Assembly: GCA_051859045.1 (NCBI GenBank)
Contig: JBHYGK010000034.1
Span: 62,001-126,000 of the forward strand
Length of the DNA: 64,000 bases
From: JBHYGK01 sp051859045
Lineage (GTDB): Bacteria; Pseudomonadota; Gammaproteobacteria; Xanthomonadales; Xanthomonadaceae
Direction of reading: 5' to 3'
The translations under genes and the position numbers were made by a program. Positions 1 to 8,700 of the stretch are shown in pieces (the first letter of the stretch is position 1; each line of letters opens with the position of its first letter). A model generated the notes under the pieces. That model was given only the letters and a program-made list of their open reading frames with translations, was not told the origin of the DNA and made no database searches.

Positions 1-1
1 G

Positions 2-493
2 CGCGTCCGCCACTTCGAGGACAAGGCCCGGCCGGACATGCCGTTCGCCGATCCGACGTGGCGCGGCTGCTGCCTCGACCGCGACCGCTTCGACGCCACG
101 CGCATGCCGCGCTTCCTGTTCGAAGCCCTCATGACCGCGACGGGCACGCAAGCGATCGACGTGCACTTCTACATGACCGAGTCGGCCGTGCGGGGCGTCG
201 CGCCGGACTGGCCGGCCTTCCGCGCGGTCGCCGGTGGGCCCGCCAACGAATCGCTCGAGCACGTCATCTGCGACGCGTCGGGGACCTGGGCGGTGCTGTG
301 CGAACTGGACGTCATGCTGCTGGGCGCCACGCCCGAGCTGGCCACGCGGATCGATGCCGAGCTCGCCGCGCACGGCACCAGCCTCGCGCTGATGACGGCC
401 TGGGACTGGCCGGAGATCCGCTCGGACGACCCGCGCTTCGCTTTCATGCGCGCCGCGGTCGGCCCGGAGCCGAGGTACTGGCCGGCGCCCTGA
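2..493 (+). CDS. hypothetical protein, 5'-truncated by window edge
   Basis: An open frame runs from the left edge (first full codon at base 2) to a TGA at 491-493, so the true start lies outside. The first internal ATG is at 38. The visible 163 residues contain no signal peptide or membrane segment and look like a small soluble mixed alpha/beta domain with several Trp and Asp residues. I do not recognise the family. It heads a run of small same-strand genes, many of them uncharacterised, so it may belong to that accessory block. Codon composition matches the neighbouring genes, which supports real coding. Confidence 0.6.
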   Translation, partial: RVRHFEDKARPDMPFADPTWRGCCLDRDRFDATRMPRFLFEALMTATGTQAIDVHFYMTESAVRGVAPDWPAFRAVAGGPANESLEHVICDASGTWAVLCELDVMLLGATPELATRIDAELAAHGTSLALMTAWDWPEIRSDDPRFAFMRAAVGPEPRYWPAP

Positions 494-618
494 GCGCGCG
501 CGGCCGCAGCGTGAGCCGCGACACGGGACGCCGTGAGGCGAGGGGCCGGACTGCGCCGCGGCCCATGCCGGATGCCGCCACACTGCGTCGACCCGATCGC
601 CCGCCGCCAGGACTCCCC

Positions 619-1338
619 ATGCGCGCCCGCCCCCTCGCCATCGCCGCGCTTGCGGCCCTCGCGCTCCTGCTCGGCGCCTGCGGGGCATCGAGCGACGACC
701 CGGTCGTCGATCCGACCATCGACCCGACCGTGGACACCGGCACCGACCCCGCGCCGCCGCGCATGACGCACCCGCCGAGCGAGCAGCTGGTCCGCGAGGC
801 GGTGGCGATCGAGGGCTGCGTGCTGGTGTCGATCCAGGCGATCTCGTGGCCGGACGACAGCTACCGGATCCCGGCCGACTACTCCGACGCCCAGGTGACC
901 TACGAGGGCGATTGCCTGTTCGACGGCTGGACCAAGCCGCAGCGGATCATCGTGGAGGCGCAGTTCGCCGCCCGCCCGAGCGCCCCCGGGGCCTCCACTC
1001 GCACCTGGGTGCTGATGCACAACCAGCCCGTCGAGCCGATCGCGCCGCAGGGCCATGTCGCGAGGACCCCCAGCGAGATCGGCCCCGCCTGCGCGGCCCT
1101 GCTCGAACAGGTGGAGCGCCGGGTGCGGCCCTGCGTCGAGCGGATCGACCCGGCGGCGGCGCGCCGCATCGGCTCCTGGCACGAGGCCGCGAGCCGCGAG
1201 GCGCGCTGGAGCGGCGGCGACGACGGCCCCGAGGCGCAGGCGCGCCGGATCGACGAGGCCTGCCTCGCGTCATGGCGGAGCTACATGGCCCCCGACTTCC
1301 GCGGCAGCAGCCCGTTCCGGGCCTGCGCGCCGGACTGA
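619..1338 (+). CDS. putative exported lipoprotein, unknown function
   Basis: This is a 239-residue protein with an N-terminal Arg, a hydrophobic stretch at about residues 7-18 and a lipobox-like LLLGAC, so processing and acylation at that Cys by Lgt/LspA are likely. A short Asp/Pro/Thr-rich linker with a VDPTIDPTVD repeat follows, then a soluble periplasmic region containing three or more further Cys residues that could form disulfides. The ATG at 619 is chosen because the signal peptide starts there; the frame is open further upstream without resembling protein. I do not recognise the C-terminal domain. The lipoprotein assignment is from motif reading; the function is unknown. Confidence 0.72.
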   Translation: MRARPLAIAALAALALLLGACGASSDDPVVDPTIDPTVDTGTDPAPPRMTHPPSEQLVREAVAIEGCVLVSIQAISWPDDSYRIPADYSDAQVTYEGDCLFDGWTKPQRIIVEAQFAARPSAPGASTRTWVLMHNQPVEPIAPQGHVARTPSEIGPACAALLEQVERRVRPCVERIDPAAARRIGSWHEAASREARWSGGDDGPEAQARRIDEACLASWRSYMAPDFRGSSPFRACAPD

Positions 1339-1434
1339 CGACGCCGCGACACCGGCCCTGCCGGACGCGACGACGTCGCCACGACGCGCTAGCCTCGCCG
1401 TCGTGCGATCGCCCCACCGCCCAGGACGGCACCC

Positions 1435-1788
1435 ATGACGCCCCCTCGCCCGACCCCGACGCGCCACGCCCCTTGCCCGCGCTGCGGCGAGACCATCGAG
1501 CCCGAGTTCGACACCTGCTGGAACTGCGGCACCCATCGCGACGGCCGCCCACCCGGACCGGCGTTCGCGCGCGAAACGGGGTTCGCCGACGCGGCGCCGT
1601 CGCGGGACCTGGACTGCCTGCGCTGCCGGGCGCCGATGGCGCCGATGGGCCGCCTGCGCTTCCACGAGGGCTCGCGCGCGATGCCCTTCCTGCTGGGCGA
1701 CCTCGGCGAGCTGTTCGTCAACCGCCAGCACTTCGACGCCTATGCCTGCGAGCGCTGCGGCAAGGTGGAGTTCTTCCTCGCCGAGTGA
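1435..1788 (+). CDS. double zinc-ribbon protein
   Basis: This 117-residue protein has two pairs of Cys knuckles. The N-terminal ribbon is CPRC (residues 14-17) with CWNC about 13 residues on. The second has CLRC near residue 61 and CERC near residue 106. The C4 pattern in each half predicts one structural zinc per ribbon. The stretch between them is like small proteins annotated as nucleotide-binding zinc-ribbon domains, but I see no enzymatic motif. It stands alone, with about 100 bases of non-coding sequence on each side. Zinc binding is well supported; a molecular function is not. Confidence 0.72.
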   Translation: MTPPRPTPTRHAPCPRCGETIEPEFDTCWNCGTHRDGRPPGPAFARETGFADAAPSRDLDCLRCRAPMAPMGRLRFHEGSRAMPFLLGDLGELFVNRQHFDAYACERCGKVEFFLAE

Positions 1789-1891
1789 GCGGCCGTCCGC
1801 CCCGCGGCTGACGGTCCAACGCCATCACCTGCGTCGCCATCCGTATCACACTGCAGCCCTCCCCGCTCCCACGCCACACAGGACACGCCCG

Positions 1892-2455
1892 ATGCACCAG
1901 ACCTGGAAGACCTTCGACGCATGGCTCGCGCAGCATTGGCCCGAGGGCCTCGCCAGCTTGAATCCGCCGGCCAGCGACGAGCAGATCGCCCGCCTCGAGG
2001 CCGCCCTGGGCGTCCGGCTTCCCGCGGACTACGTGGCCTGCCTCAAGGTCCACGACGGCCAGCACGGCTACGCCGGCCTGATCGACGGCGCGGAGTTCCT
2101 GTCGTGCGACGCGATCCTCGACCAGTGGACGGTGTGGAAGGAGCTGCTGGACGGCGGCGACTTCGAGGACACCCGTTCCTCGCCGCCGCCGGGCGTCCGC
2201 GACGACTGGTGGAACCCGCGCTGGATCCCGTTCACGCACGACGGCGGCGGCAACCACCTGTGCCTCGACCTCGACCCGGCGCCCGCCGGCATCGAGGGCC
2301 AGGTGATCGAGATGTGGCACGACGCGGACGAGCGCCCGCTGCGGGCGACGGGCTTCGGCGCGTTCTTCGAGGCCTATGTCGCCGATGTCGTGGCGGGCCG
2401 CATCGTGTACTCCGAGGAGTACGGCGGCCTCGTCGGCGCGGACGAGGTCGACTGA
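1892..2455 (+). CDS. SMI1/KNR4 family protein
   Basis: This 187-residue protein carries the SMI1/KNR4 (SUKH) signature. The N-terminal helix has a pattern ASDEQIARLEAALGVRLP, followed by the ADYVACLKVHDG segment, then a central block with WIPFTHDGGGNH and a later LCLDLDPA strand. Bacterial members of this superfamily frequently act as immunity proteins against contact-dependent or polymorphic toxins; others have housekeeping roles. No toxin gene is adjacent. Other proteins of immunity-linked families (DUF4253, DUF2314, an Imm70-like protein) lie within the next 11 kb, so an orphan immunity role is a reasonable inference. The ATG at 1892 gives the full N-terminal helix. Confidence 0.8.
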   Translation: MHQTWKTFDAWLAQHWPEGLASLNPPASDEQIARLEAALGVRLPADYVACLKVHDGQHGYAGLIDGAEFLSCDAILDQWTVWKELLDGGDFEDTRSSPPPGVRDDWWNPRWIPFTHDGGGNHLCLDLDPAPAGIEGQVIEMWHDADERPLRATGFGAFFEAYVADVVAGRIVYSEEYGGLVGADEVD

Positions 2456-2642
2456 TGGCGAGCGCTCGCTCCAGGCTCCGCGCGACCTACCGCGCGAGGG
2501 GATCAGCGACGATGCCTGACGCTGACTGTCAACTACGCAGGCCGCGCTGCATGACCTATAGGCGACGTCCGCGTTAACGGCCCATGATGATCCGCCCATC
2601 TTGCCCCCTCACCCTATCGACGTGCTCCGGGACACCGACCTC

Positions 2643-3476
2643 ATGAAGACCGCCACGCTTCCGCTGCTGGCCGCGCTGTCACTCATCGCCAACGACGCCA
2701 GCGCGATCGTGCGACGCCACGACGTGCCGGACTCGCGCTACCGTGTTCCCGCCTCGGCCCATCCCGCACTGGCCGACATGCCCGGCGCGGGCCACGGCGT
2801 GCTCATCGCGCCGCGCTGGGTGGTGACGGCCGCGCACACGCTGCCGATGCAGGGCGCGCTGCAGGAGATCACGCTGGGCGGGGTTCCGCGCGCCGTGGCC
2901 CGGGTGGTGGTGCATCCCGGCTACCGCGTGCTGCCGCCGTCGCTGGTCGAGCAGGCGATGGCCAGCGGCGAAGCGATGCTGATCGTGGTCGAGCTCGCCA
3001 ACAGCGACGACGTGGCGCTGATCGAGCTGTCCGAACCAGTGAACGACATCACGCCGGTGCCGCTGCATCGCGACAGCGGCGAGGCGGGCATGGTGGTCAC
3101 GCTGGTCGGCAAGGGCGCCACGGGCACCGGCGACAGCGGGCACGCGCCCACCGCGCCCCAGCGCACCGAGCTGCGCCAGGCCCACAACACGATCACCAGT
3201 GCGCATGGCCGCTGGCTCTGCTATGTCTTCGACGCGCCGCCGGACGCGCTGCCGCTCGAGGGACTGACCAGCAATGGCGACAGCGGCGGCCCCGCCCTGC
3301 TGGAGTCGGAGGGGGGCACGCGGCTGGTGGGCCTGATGGCATGGAAGGTGGTCCACGGCCATGTCATGACCGCGCGACCGGGTCGCTATGGCCAGACCAA
3401 CTGCGCCGCCCGGATCGGGCACTACGCGGATTGGATTGACGAGGTGCTCGCCGCACCGGCCGAGGCGAGCCGATAG
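2643..3476 (+). CDS. secreted trypsin-like serine protease
   Basis: This 277-residue S1-family peptidase has a signal peptide (residues 1 to about 21, ending ANDASA). The catalytic triad is visible: His65 in VTAAHT, Asp123 in DDVALIEL and Ser214 in NGDSGGPAL. The oxyanion-loop Gly is present. The ATG at 2643 is chosen over an in-frame ATG at 2601 because the longer form would put a charged, non-secretory segment ahead of the signal peptide. Two Cys residues late in the protein could form one disulfide. The enzyme is probably secreted to the periplasm or medium. A TATAGG hexamer at 2557-2562 is a possible -10 element. No inhibitor or secretion gene is adjacent. Confidence 0.85.
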   Translation: MKTATLPLLAALSLIANDASAIVRRHDVPDSRYRVPASAHPALADMPGAGHGVLIAPRWVVTAAHTLPMQGALQEITLGGVPRAVARVVVHPGYRVLPPSLVEQAMASGEAMLIVVELANSDDVALIELSEPVNDITPVPLHRDSGEAGMVVTLVGKGATGTGDSGHAPTAPQRTELRQAHNTITSAHGRWLCYVFDAPPDALPLEGLTSNGDSGGPALLESEGGTRLVGLMAWKVVHGHVMTARPGRYGQTNCAARIGHYADWIDEVLAAPAEASR

Positions 3477-3520
3477 ACCGGCATACTCCGCCGCCACGCC
3501 ACCGACACCGGGCCATCGCC

Positions 3521-4024
3521 ATGGACGACACCTCAGCCCACCGCTCCTGGTGGCGCCGCCTCGACGCGCGCGATCTGTTCCAGGCGCTGAGCTACCTGCA
3601 GTACCCGCTGATGCTGGTGGCCGTGGTGTTCACGGTGCAGGCGGGGCTCGCGGTCGGCGAGCTGCGGGCCACCGGCTGGGACCCGGTGATCGCGCGGATC
3701 AACGACGTGCTGCTGTACGCCGGCGTGGGCATCGGCCTGTCGTCGATGCAGGACCCGCGGCGCACGCAGAACGCGGTGTCGCTGCGCACCTGGCGCGATC
3801 CGGCCAAGGGCCGCATCGCGCTGTGGGTGATCGCGCTGGAGGCCTTCGTGCCGATCGTGGTGGGCCTGGTGGGCGCCGCGCAGGCCGACGACGGCGTGCT
3901 GCGCCAGCTCTCGCTGGGCCTCGTGGCGTTCGGGCTGGGCATGCTGGGCCTGCTCAAGACCGCGATCGAAATGCGCGAGTACCATCGCCTCGACCGCCAG
4001 CCTCCCACGGAGCACGCCCCATGA
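3521..4024 (+). CDS. inner-membrane protein, four predicted TM segments
   Basis: This 167-residue protein has an aromatic, charged N-terminus and then four hydrophobic stretches, at about residues 27-48, 64-78, 102-120 and 130-147. It ends in a short polar cytoplasmic tail. No enzymatic motif is visible and I do not recognise the family. Its stop codon overlaps the next start as ATGA at 4021-4024, so the two are probably translationally coupled. Confidence 0.65.
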   Translation: MDDTSAHRSWWRRLDARDLFQALSYLQYPLMLVAVVFTVQAGLAVGELRATGWDPVIARINDVLLYAGVGIGLSSMQDPRRTQNAVSLRTWRDPAKGRIALWVIALEAFVPIVVGLVGAAQADDGVLRQLSLGLVAFGLGMLGLLKTAIEMREYHRLDRQPPTEHAP

Positions 4025-4317
4025 ATGCCGCCGTCACCGCCAGCACGTCCGCCGCCGTCGCCGCCCAGGCCGCCACCGTCCAGGCCATCAAGGCCTCCGG
4101 CGTGGTGGTGCAGCTGGCGCCCACCGACTTCCTCGCCGTGCTCGCGCGCCAGGAGGCGCCGCTGGTGGTGCACGCCGAAGGCGGCTTCTTCTCGGCCGCG
4201 CACACCTACCTCACCAGCCACAAGGGCCTGGCCTTCGCCTGCAAGTCCAACGCGGCGCTGGCCCTGCCTGCCGACGCCGAGCGCGTCGAGGCCGCCAAGA
4301 TCTGGCTGCCGGGCTGA
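4021..4317 (+). CDS. small hypothetical protein (98 aa)
   Basis: The start ATG overlaps the upstream stop (ATGA). The product is soluble, with an Ala/Val/Thr-rich N-terminal helix (residues 1-26) and a compact alpha/beta region containing GGFFSAAHTYLTSHKGLAFAC. It resembles short proteins found with membrane-protein partners in xanthomonads, but I cannot name the family. Coupling suggests it works with the four-TM protein just upstream. Confidence 0.6.
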   Translation: MNAAVTASTSAAVAAQAATVQAIKASGVVVQLAPTDFLAVLARQEAPLVVHAEGGFFSAAHTYLTSHKGLAFACKSNAALALPADAERVEAAKIWLPG

Positions 4318-4324
4318 GCCCGGC

Positions 4325-4864
4325 ATGACGCGCTGCATCGCCCTGCTCCGCGGCGTCAACGTCGGCAAGGCCAACCGGATCGCGATGGCCGACTTCCAGG
4401 CGGTGCTCGAGGGCCTCGGCGCCACCGGCGTGCGCACGCTGCTGGCCAGCGGCAACGCGGTGTTCGATGCGCCGGCCCGCGACCTGCCGACGCTGGCGGC
4501 GAGGATCGCAGACGCGCTGGAGGCGCGCTGCGGCATCCGCACACCGGTCATCGTGAAGACCGCCGCGCAGCTCGACGCCATCGTGCGTGATCCACCCGTG
4601 GTGCCGCCGGACGACGCGCACGCGCGATGCTTCGTGGCCTTCGGGCCGGATGCCGAGGCGCTGCAGGCGATCGCGCCGCTGGCCGTGCAGGCGACCCCGG
4701 GCGAGCGCTTCGTCATCACGCCCCTCGCCGCGTGGCTGTACTGCCCGGGCCCGGTGCTGGAGAGTCGCCTCGCCGGCGCGCTGATGGGCAAGGCCGGCAA
4801 AGGCCTCACCACCCGCAACTGGGCCACGGTGCTGAAGCTGCAGGCGCTGGCGGAGGCGCCGTGA
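4325..4864 (+). CDS. DUF1697 family protein
   Basis: The 179-residue product matches the DUF1697 pattern. It opens with IALLRGVNVGKANRIAM, continues with the GLGATGVRTLLASGNAVF segment, and ends with the GKGLTTRNWATVLKL motif near the C-terminus. The length is typical of the family. It is a cytosolic alpha/beta protein of unknown biochemical role. It starts 7 bases after the preceding stop and its own TGA overlaps the GTG of the next gene, so it sits in a coupled run. Confidence 0.85.
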   Translation: MTRCIALLRGVNVGKANRIAMADFQAVLEGLGATGVRTLLASGNAVFDAPARDLPTLAARIADALEARCGIRTPVIVKTAAQLDAIVRDPPVVPPDDAHARCFVAFGPDAEALQAIAPLAVQATPGERFVITPLAAWLYCPGPVLESRLAGALMGKAGKGLTTRNWATVLKLQALAEAP

Positions 4865-5727
4865 GCGCGCGCGTCATCCGCCGCCTTGGCCCGGCCGACG
4901 CATCGGCGTATCGCGCGCTGATGCTGGAGGCCTATGCCGATGCCGCCGACGCGTTCACCAGCACCGCCGGGGAGCACGCCGACGCGCCGCTGGCCTGGTG
5001 GGCCGCGCGGCTCGATGCCGCCACCGGCGCGCGCGAGGCCTTCGGGGCCTTCGTCGACGACGCGCTGGTCGGGGCCGTGGGCATCGAGTTCGCACAGGCG
5101 CCCAAGACCCGGCACGCCGCGGCGATCAAGGGCCTGTACGTGCGCCCGGCCCAGCGCCGCGCGGGCACGGCCGCCGCGCTGCTCGACGCCGCGCTGGCCG
5201 CGGCGCGCGCGCGGCCGGACCTGCGCGTGGTGCGGCTGACCGTCACCGAGGGCAATGTCGCGGCGCGGCGCCTGTACGAGGCCGCGGGCTTCGAGGCCTG
5301 GGGCACCGAGCCCGAGGCGATCCGCGGCGAGGCCGGCTTCCTCGGCAAGGTGCACATGGCGCTGCGGCTCGAACCCGCGGTCGCCGAAGCCGACGACCCC
5401 GAAGCCTGCGTCCAGCGCCAGCTCGACGCCTACAACGCCCGCGACCTCGAGCGCTTCGCGCGCGAGTTCGCCGAGGACGTGCGGGTCTACCGCCTGCCGT
5501 CGACCGAGCCGGTGCTGGTGGGCCGCGCGGCGCTGGCCGAGCACTACCGCACCCAGCGCTTCCACCTGCCCGCACTGCACGCGCGGCTGGTGAACCGCAT
5601 GGTGGTGGGCCACACCGTGATCGACCACGAGCACGTCACCGGCCTGCCCGACGGCCCGCGCGAGGTGGCGGCCATCTACGAGGTCACGCCCGCCGGCATC
5701 GCGCGGGTGTGGTTCGCGGGCGGCTGA
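4861..5727 (+). CDS. GNAT acetyltransferase fused to a SnoaL-like domain
   Basis: The GTG start overlaps the preceding TGA (GTGA). Residues 1 to about 170 are a GNAT N-acetyltransferase. The acetyl-CoA-binding strand-loop IKGLYVRPAQRRAGTAAALL has an R-R-A-G-T form of the Q/RxxGxG/A loop, and NVAARRLYEAAGFEAWG is the usual motif B. Residues from about 178 to the end (PEACVQRQLDAYNARDLERF onward) form a SnoaL/NTF2-like domain ending in a beta-strand with VWFAGG. A transferase joined to a small-molecule-binding NTF2 fold suggests the second domain may present or sense the substrate. The substrate is unknown. Confidence 0.82.
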   Translation: MSARVIRRLGPADASAYRALMLEAYADAADAFTSTAGEHADAPLAWWAARLDAATGAREAFGAFVDDALVGAVGIEFAQAPKTRHAAAIKGLYVRPAQRRAGTAAALLDAALAAARARPDLRVVRLTVTEGNVAARRLYEAAGFEAWGTEPEAIRGEAGFLGKVHMALRLEPAVAEADDPEACVQRQLDAYNARDLERFAREFAEDVRVYRLPSTEPVLVGRAALAEHYRTQRFHLPALHARLVNRMVVGHTVIDHEHVTGLPDGPREVAAIYEVTPAGIARVWFAGG

Positions 5728-6443
5728 TGGCGCTCGACGTCGCGAGGATCGCGTTGCTGGCCGGCCTCGCAGGCGTCTTCGGCGCGGCGGGGCTGGCCTG
5801 GCCGCTGGTCGAGCACCGCCGCGCGCTGGCGGCCGAGGCCGAGGCGCACGCCGAGGCCGATCGGCCGCGACCCGTGCTGGCGACGCCCGACGAAGCGCGC
5901 GCGCTGTTGGAGGCGCTGGCGTACGAGTTGCGCGCCGGATCCACGCCCGTCGTGGTGCTCGGCCATTGGAACCGCCCTCGCGACCGCGACGATCCGCGAC
6001 CGAGGCCCGACGGCCGATGCGCCCTGGCCTTCGGCAACCCCGAGAGCATCCTCATGCGTGGGCCGAACGACCCCATCGCGCAACGCCTGCGCCTCGAGCT
6101 GGTGGTGGCCAACCGGTTCCATGATGGCCCCATGGCGCGCGACCCGCGCCTTCCCACAGGCGCCGATCGCGTGCACCTGCTGGCCTGCGACGACGTGGCG
6201 CGCATGGAGGCCGACGGCGACTTCTGGACTGCCTTCGAGGACCGCCACCCGGACGCCTTCGGATACCACGCGATCAGCGAGCCCGTGCTGTCGGCGGATC
6301 GGGAGCTCGCCCTCGTCTATGTCGAGCACTGGCTCGGCATTCCCGGCCGCTCCTCGGGCAGCGGCAACGGCGTGCTCTATCTCTTCCGGCGAACTGGCGA
6401 CGGATGGACACGGGTCGAGGAGCAGCTGATGTGGATGACATGA
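5727..6443 (+). CDS. membrane-anchored hypothetical protein
   Basis: The ATG at 5727 shares its A with the preceding TGA, so translation is likely coupled. The 238-residue protein has one N-terminal hydrophobic helix (about residues 4-26) followed by a long soluble domain with few Cys. The C-terminal part (ELALVYVEHW, GNGVLYLFRR, GWTRVEEQLMWMT) resembles beta-strand repeats seen in proteins that report kinase-like or structural folds, but I do not recognise it. It is probably anchored in the inner membrane with a periplasmic or cytoplasmic domain. Confidence 0.6.
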   Translation: MALDVARIALLAGLAGVFGAAGLAWPLVEHRRALAAEAEAHAEADRPRPVLATPDEARALLEALAYELRAGSTPVVVLGHWNRPRDRDDPRPRPDGRCALAFGNPESILMRGPNDPIAQRLRLELVVANRFHDGPMARDPRLPTGADRVHLLACDDVARMEADGDFWTAFEDRHPDAFGYHAISEPVLSADRELALVYVEHWLGIPGRSSGSGNGVLYLFRRTGDGWTRVEEQLMWMT

Positions 6444-6531
6444 TGCGGCGGCTCAGGATAGTCCGCATCCTCGGCCCCACCGACGCGCCCCTCGCCCTCG
6501 GGACCGTGCGGCTCGACCAGGACCCCTCGCC

Positions 6532-6852
6532 ATGACCACCCCGCTCCCCGCGCCGCCCTACTACGCGGTGATCTTCAGCTCCACGCGCACGCCCGGCGAC
6601 GCGGGCTACGCCGCGATGGCCGCGCGCATGGCCGAGCTGGCCGCGCGGCAGCCGGGCTTCCTCGGCATCGAGAGCGCGCGCGACGCGGACGGGGTCGGGA
6701 TCACCGTGTCGTACTGGGACAGCGAGGAGGCGATCCGGCGCTGGAAGGCCGACGTCGACCACCTCGAGGCCCAGCGGCGGGGCCGGTCGGACTGGTACGC
6801 CGACTACACGGTGCGGGTGGCGCGGGTGGAGCGCGCCTACGGGCTGCGCTGA
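6532..6852 (+). CDS. antibiotic biosynthesis monooxygenase (ABM) domain protein
   Basis: This 106-residue single-domain protein has the dimeric ferredoxin-like ABM pattern. A first strand contains YYAVIFSSTRTP, then MAARMAELAARQPGFLGIES, then the strand GITVSYWDSEEAIRRWKADV with the conserved W, and a terminal strand YTVRVARVERAYG. Members act as small heme- or cofactor-free oxygenases or simply as dimerising domains, and catalytic activity cannot be read from the sequence. It stands alone between hypothetical genes. Confidence 0.78.
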   Translation: MTTPLPAPPYYAVIFSSTRTPGDAGYAAMAARMAELAARQPGFLGIESARDADGVGITVSYWDSEEAIRRWKADVDHLEAQRRGRSDWYADYTVRVARVERAYGLR

Positions 6853-6959
6853 GCCCGGCAACAGGGCCGGAGCTGCCCGCGGCCCCTTCCGCGCCGCGTG
6901 GCGCGCGGCTACGCTCCCGATCGACCTCCATCCCCGGCGCTCAAGGAGCGAGCCCCGCC

Positions 6960-7082
6960 ATGCTCGTGCATCTGTTGCCCCTCCTTGGCGCCTTCGTGCT
7001 CGGCGTGCTCATCGCCCACCTGCTGCGCGCCTCGGCCACGCCCGACGCGCCACGCCGCGCCGACGCGGATGCGCGCCGATGA
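6960..7082 (+). CDS. 40-residue single-TM microprotein
   Basis: This short ORF encodes a Met-Leu-Val start, one hydrophobic helix (about residues 4-23, with GAFVLGVLIAHLL) and an Arg/Asp/Ala-rich cytoplasmic tail. A purine-rich GGAGCGAG lies about 5 bases before the ATG. Its TGA overlaps the ATG of the next membrane-protein gene as ATGA at 7079-7082, which is the main support for it being real. Function is unknown; a small membrane partner of the next protein is possible. Confidence 0.5.
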   Translation: MLVHLLPLLGAFVLGVLIAHLLRASATPDAPRRADADARR

Positions 7083-7597
7083 GTCCACGCCGCGTGCTGG
7101 TGGCCATCGCGCTGGGGCAGATCGCCTTCGGTCTGCTGCTGCTGCCCGAGCTGATGTTGCAGCGGCTGTTCCTCATCCACGGCGGCCCGATCGAGCTCCC
7201 AAAGGTGGTGCTCACGGCGGGCATGTTGCTGCTTTCGATCGCCTCGGGCCTCGCGATGCCGTGGTGGCCGCGCGCCGGCGCCCTGCTCGCCGTGCCGACG
7301 CTGCTGGCGCAGACCGTCGGGGGGATCGCATTCGGGGTGAAGTGGCTTGCTGCGCTGTGGCCCGGGCTCTACATGGTTCTGGCCGTCCCGGGGCCGGGCA
7401 TGGAGCTGTACACGTTTTCATTCCTGCACCACGTCTTTCCCCCGCGAGTCGAGGTCAACCTCGATCGGCCCTCGATCGGCTTCAGCATTTCCCTCAACCT
7501 GCTGATGCTCGTGGTGCTACCGGCGCTGGCGTGGGCCGCCCTGCATCCCAGCCTCCTCTCGCGCCGCGCTGCGCGCACGCCGGACACCTCGCCATGA
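7079..7597 (+). CDS. polytopic membrane protein, unknown
   Basis: This 172-residue protein has about four hydrophobic segments (roughly residues 7-28, 43-60, 66-86 and 143-158). The stretch from about 106 to 135 is polar and aromatic and is probably periplasmic. It overlaps the upstream microprotein and the downstream DUF4253 gene by ATGA at each end, so the three are probably co-translated. I do not recognise the family. Confidence 0.62.
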   Translation: MSPRRVLVAIALGQIAFGLLLLPELMLQRLFLIHGGPIELPKVVLTAGMLLLSIASGLAMPWWPRAGALLAVPTLLAQTVGGIAFGVKWLAALWPGLYMVLAVPGPGMELYTFSFLHHVFPPRVEVNLDRPSIGFSISLNLLMLVVLPALAWAALHPSLLSRRAARTPDTSP

Positions 7598-8322
7598 CCC
7601 GCTTCGCCCTGCTGCTGATCTTCGCCACCGCTGCCGTCGCCACAGCCACCGCCACGGCGGTCCACGCCGCCGCGCCCGCGCCGGCCGCCGCCGCGCCTCG
7701 CGCGGTGACGCCCACCGGCGCCGCCGCGGCCGAGGCCCCCGACGCCACGCGCGCCGCGCAGCAGGCGCTGCTCGACGAGGTCGGCCTGCTCGGCAGCCTG
7801 GCCGAGCGCGTGCGCGCCGAGGGCACCGGCCTCGAGCGGCTGATGGCGCAGACGCCCGACCTCGACGAGGTGCCCGCCGCCGGCGTGGTGGTGGTGACCG
7901 CGCCGGGCCAGGGCCGCGCGCGCCTGGTCGCGCTGCGCCGGCTGCTGCCGGGCAGCGGCTTCCGCGCCTACCTGATGGACGAGCGCTTCGGCAGCGGGCC
8001 CGACCGCGTGGCCGTGGCGCGGGTGGCCGACGATGCCGCCTACCTGGCCATCGTGCGCACCGACGGCATCAACCACGGCCTCGAGCACGAGGACGTCATG
8101 CGCCTGTATGCCGCCTGGGACGCGCGGCTGGGCCTGCGCCTGGACGGCGCGGGGCTGGACTGGATCGAGGCGCGCATCACCCGCCCGCCGGCGGACTGGG
8201 ACGCGCTGGCCGCCGAGGTGTATGCCGCCTGCCCGGACATCGTCGACCAGGGCGTGGGCAGCGTCGAGGCGCTGGCCGAGGACATGCGCCGGCACCAGAC
8301 GCTGTCGCTGTGGTGGGACTGA
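7594..8322 (+). CDS. exported DUF4253-domain protein
   Basis: This 242-residue protein has a signal peptide (residues 1 to about 26) and an Ala/Pro-rich linker. The C-terminal half carries the DUF4253 hallmark: AYLAIVRTDGINHGLEHEDV, then VYAACPDIVDQGVGSVEALA, and a terminal LSLWWD. DUF4253 proteins usually end with this CPD...WWD pattern. Cytosolic members occur in immunity-type gene arrays, so an exported one is notable. The ATG overlaps the previous stop. Confidence 0.8.
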   Translation: MTRFALLLIFATAAVATATATAVHAAAPAPAAAAPRAVTPTGAAAAEAPDATRAAQQALLDEVGLLGSLAERVRAEGTGLERLMAQTPDLDEVPAAGVVVVTAPGQGRARLVALRRLLPGSGFRAYLMDERFGSGPDRVAVARVADDAAYLAIVRTDGINHGLEHEDVMRLYAAWDARLGLRLDGAGLDWIEARITRPPADWDALAAEVYAACPDIVDQGVGSVEALAEDMRRHQTLSLWWD

Positions 8323-8337
8323 GCAGGAGCGCTCCGC

Positions 8338-8673
8338 ATGACCCCGACCGCGACCGAACTGATGCTGCTTTACATCGTCGCCCCGCTCGTCATGGGCCTG
8401 GCGATCGGCGCCGGGGCGCTGGCCTGGCTGAGCCGCGGCGTGGCCGGCGACGACCAGGACGCCCCACGGCGCCTGGCGCGCCTGGAGCGCAACCGCGCCC
8501 TGCTCGTGGTGGGATGCTCGATGCCCTCGCTGGCCTTGATTGCCAGGCATCCCGAGCAGTGGCGGGACATCGCCGAGATCCCGCTGCTGATGGTGCTGGT
8601 GCTGGCCTACCTCCTCGTCGTCGCCCTGCGCGCCCACCGCCGCATGCGCGCCGCGGCCCTCGCCTCGCGCTGA
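8338..8673 (+). CDS. small two-to-three TM membrane protein
   Basis: This 111-residue protein has hydrophobic helices at about residues 9-31, 54-66 and 80-97, and a basic C-terminus. GGAG about 10 bases upstream of the ATG is a suitable ribosome binding site. No family is recognised. It lies 15 bases after the DUF4253 gene and in the same direction, so it is probably in the same transcript. Confidence 0.62.
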   Translation: MTPTATELMLLYIVAPLVMGLAIGAGALAWLSRGVAGDDQDAPRRLARLERNRALLVVGCSMPSLALIARHPEQWRDIAEIPLLMVLVLAYLLVVALRAHRRMRAAALASR

Positions 8674-8700
8674 CCCACCACCCCTGCCATGGAGGCCCCG

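Noticed and set aside
2458..2469. 12-bp palindrome GCGAGCGCTCGC after the SMI1 gene
   Set aside because: No T-tract or second copy; short GC palindromes are expected by chance at this base composition.
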